Assembly: GCF_011075055.1 (NCBI RefSeq)
Contig: NW_025401130.1
Coordinates: 124,001 to 188,000 of the forward strand
Source: Mangifera indica
Lineage: Eukaryota; Streptophyta; Magnoliopsida; Sapindales; Anacardiaceae
Direction: 5' to 3'
Length of the DNA: 64,000 nucleotides
Shown in pieces: positions 62,432-64,000 of this stretch; within the stretch, counting starts at the first letter, position 1; the number at the start of each line of letters is the position of its first letter. A program made the position numbers and the translations under genes. The notes below the pieces were generated by a model that had not been told where the DNA came from, did not search any database, and saw nothing but the letters and a program-made list of their open reading frames with translations.

Positions 62432-62921
62432 GGTTTGTAGGTCCCTATATCTAGACGTATATCTTTGCCTGGAAACAGATTTGAAATCTTATATCAGTGA
62501 GCCCCTATTATTATTAATATTTTTCGTTCTCTAATAGAAGCATCAGCTAACTGTTTAATATGGTCATTTACAGAATTCTTGATTCATCCCTTGGTGCTTC
62601 TGCTTCTCCAAACCGTTCATTAAGGACAGTATTTAAATTGTGTCAGGTAGTACTTATCTAACCATTTTGGAGTGGTTGCCTCTTTTTTGCTATGTATCTT
62701 GATTAAATTGATAAGTCTGCTTGCAGCTAGGTTGCCCTTACATGCATGGCTAAACTATGTGATGAAAGGTTTTTAAGCCCAGGTGGTTTAAATGCTGATA
62801 GTTTTACATTTCTTAATGTTATCATGGTGAAACAATTGTCAAATGGTGCATGTCACTCCCTTTTGTTTAAGCTAATCATGTCAATTTTGAGACATGAATC
62901 GTTTGAAGCCTTGAGGAGACG

Positions 62922-64000
62922 GTATCCTTTAAGTGTTGCTCTGTTTCTGGCTTTAAAAAATTAATCAACTCTGAATTGCTTTCTGGTTTTGGAAATGAAT
63001 CTTATTAAAATCTGATAGTAGAAATTACCTTTTCAAAGATGTCATTAAGATGTTTGATCACTCTCAAGTTCCCCCTTTGTTTTCTATTATGCTTCAGTGG
63101 GTTCTCCTTGTCTTTTTTAAAACTAAGAATTCTTTATATTAACTAAAGAAGAAAAGAAGTAATTAGATTCTTTAGGCATCTTGTAAATTATATTGTCATA
63201 AATTCACTTGGTTGGATTGTGTTAAGGTGTGTATTTTCCAGGCTGCTACTCTTACTGTGCAATTGGGATTGGCCTTTCACTATGTCTTTGCATTTTTTTT
63301 CAATCATTTTGCTTCATTTAACATAAACTGTTGCCTCATTCTTGGATGATTTTAATTGTACTTTCTCTCAATTCACAAAAGGTTCATTCTGCTGGCATCT
63401 TTCCTTATATTAAAAAAGCAGTGCAATCTTTTGCACCTGTTAATATCCATTTTGGTCTTATGACATCAGAAAGCCATATGTTTGTTTGAGTTTTTACAAG
63501 TTTGACTATATCTGAAGTTTTCTGATATGGGTTTCTTTAATCTCTATGCTATTTCAAAAACAGAAACAGTACAAGTTCTGGTTTATCATAGCCATTGTTT
63601 TATATTGCTATGTTGTCTTTTTCCATATTATTGAAGTCAATCTCCTCTTAAAACTCTACAGCTTACCCATTGTTGTCTGTTTTTAGGCTTCCCTTGGAAT
63701 GTGAAATAATAGTTTATATATTTTGTAACTTATCACAATAGTGTGCTAACCTTATTGTGTACAAGGTGGTCAGGGCTTGTTTCTTTGAGATGATAAGAAG
63801 TTTCCCAGGCAGTCATTGCCGTCACCAAGTGTGGATGCTCACTGATGATGAATTTTGGTGTGTCGGCTATTAGTGTTAGTAACTTGTAGGGTTTTGAACT
63901 GGAAACTCAAATGTTCTGTACATGTTTAAGTTTATTACACAATGTACTTGGTCTTCGGGGTTTGACCGTTCTTTGTCTGTGTTGAAACCTGCTGCGGAAT
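62922..64000. other. Region right of the NUP205-like fragment
   Basis: Follows a GT donor at 62922 and may be intron. I found none of the subsequent NUP205 exons and no other gene, repeat or RNA up to the window edge. Confidence 0.4.

Larger units (their letters stand above)
57931..62921 (+). pseudogene. NUP205: NUP205-like nucleoporin fragment interrupted by a copia element
   Basis: Three coding blocks remain: 57931-57998 joined to 62174-62239 (one exon split by the retrotransposon), 62574-62646, and 62731-62921. They read DGELNDVRRTK...QLLR, then YNKNFEEQAAQLHMPTRWSQ; SSLGASASPNRSLRTVFKLC; and ALTCMAKLCDERFLSPGGLN followed by VIMVKQLSNGACHSLLFKLI and SFEALRRR. These match the C-terminal region of plant NUP205, a scaffold nucleoporin of the inner ring of the nuclear pore. 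Stops at 57969, 57984 and 57990 lie in the exon upstream of the insertion, one expected exon between 62240 and 62573 is missing, and neither the large N-terminal part nor later exons were found. It is therefore a non-functional partial copy. Confidence 0.72.

Overview
The window is nuclear DNA of a flowering plant, most likely a eudicot. It is AT-rich, its genes are split by many short GT-AG introns, it carries plant-expanded families (berberine-bridge-like oxidases, PPR proteins), and small non-autonomous DNA transposons and a Ty1/copia element fill the spaces. I cannot name the species.

Layout. 1-7010 holds two minus-strand berberine-bridge-enzyme-like genes, the first cut off by the window edge, separated by about 5 kb of repeat-filled spacer. 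9650-12949 (minus) is a six-exon WD40 gene, the plant WRAP73/WDR8 homologue. 12950-18164 is an intergenic repeat field (a MITE, two foldback elements, an inverted-repeat transposon relative). 18165-38811 (plus) is a 39-exon HEAT-repeat gene, the UTP10/HEATR1 ribosome-biogenesis factor; the exons I assigned add up to 6453 bp, exactly 2151 codons. 40273-43071 (plus) is a seven-exon mitochondrial ubiquinol-cytochrome c chaperone (CBP3/UQCC1) gene.

From 45 kb to the right edge the character changes: most coding sequence there is broken or partial. In order: a PPR pseudogene interrupted by a probable solo LTR; a lone first exon of geranylgeranyltransferase I beta beside a hAT-type MITE; a TFIIS-like gene with a one-base frameshift and no zinc ribbon; a BiP/HSP70 pseudogene that keeps its introns; a 1.73-kb near-perfect hairpin built from LTR-like sequence and fused to a Ty3/gypsy fragment; and a Ty1/copia element (57999-62168, 5-bp target duplication) inserted inside an exon of a NUP205-like pseudogene.

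The intact genes are housekeeping genes with unrelated jobs (cilia/centrosome-type WD protein, pre-rRNA processing, complex III assembly) and do not form a cluster. I see no new multi-gene system. The most noteworthy signals are a four-member inverted-repeat transposon family with 9-bp target duplications and private repetitive cores, the long hairpin, two non-canonical GC-AG introns in neighbouring intact genes, and the density of gene fragments at the right.
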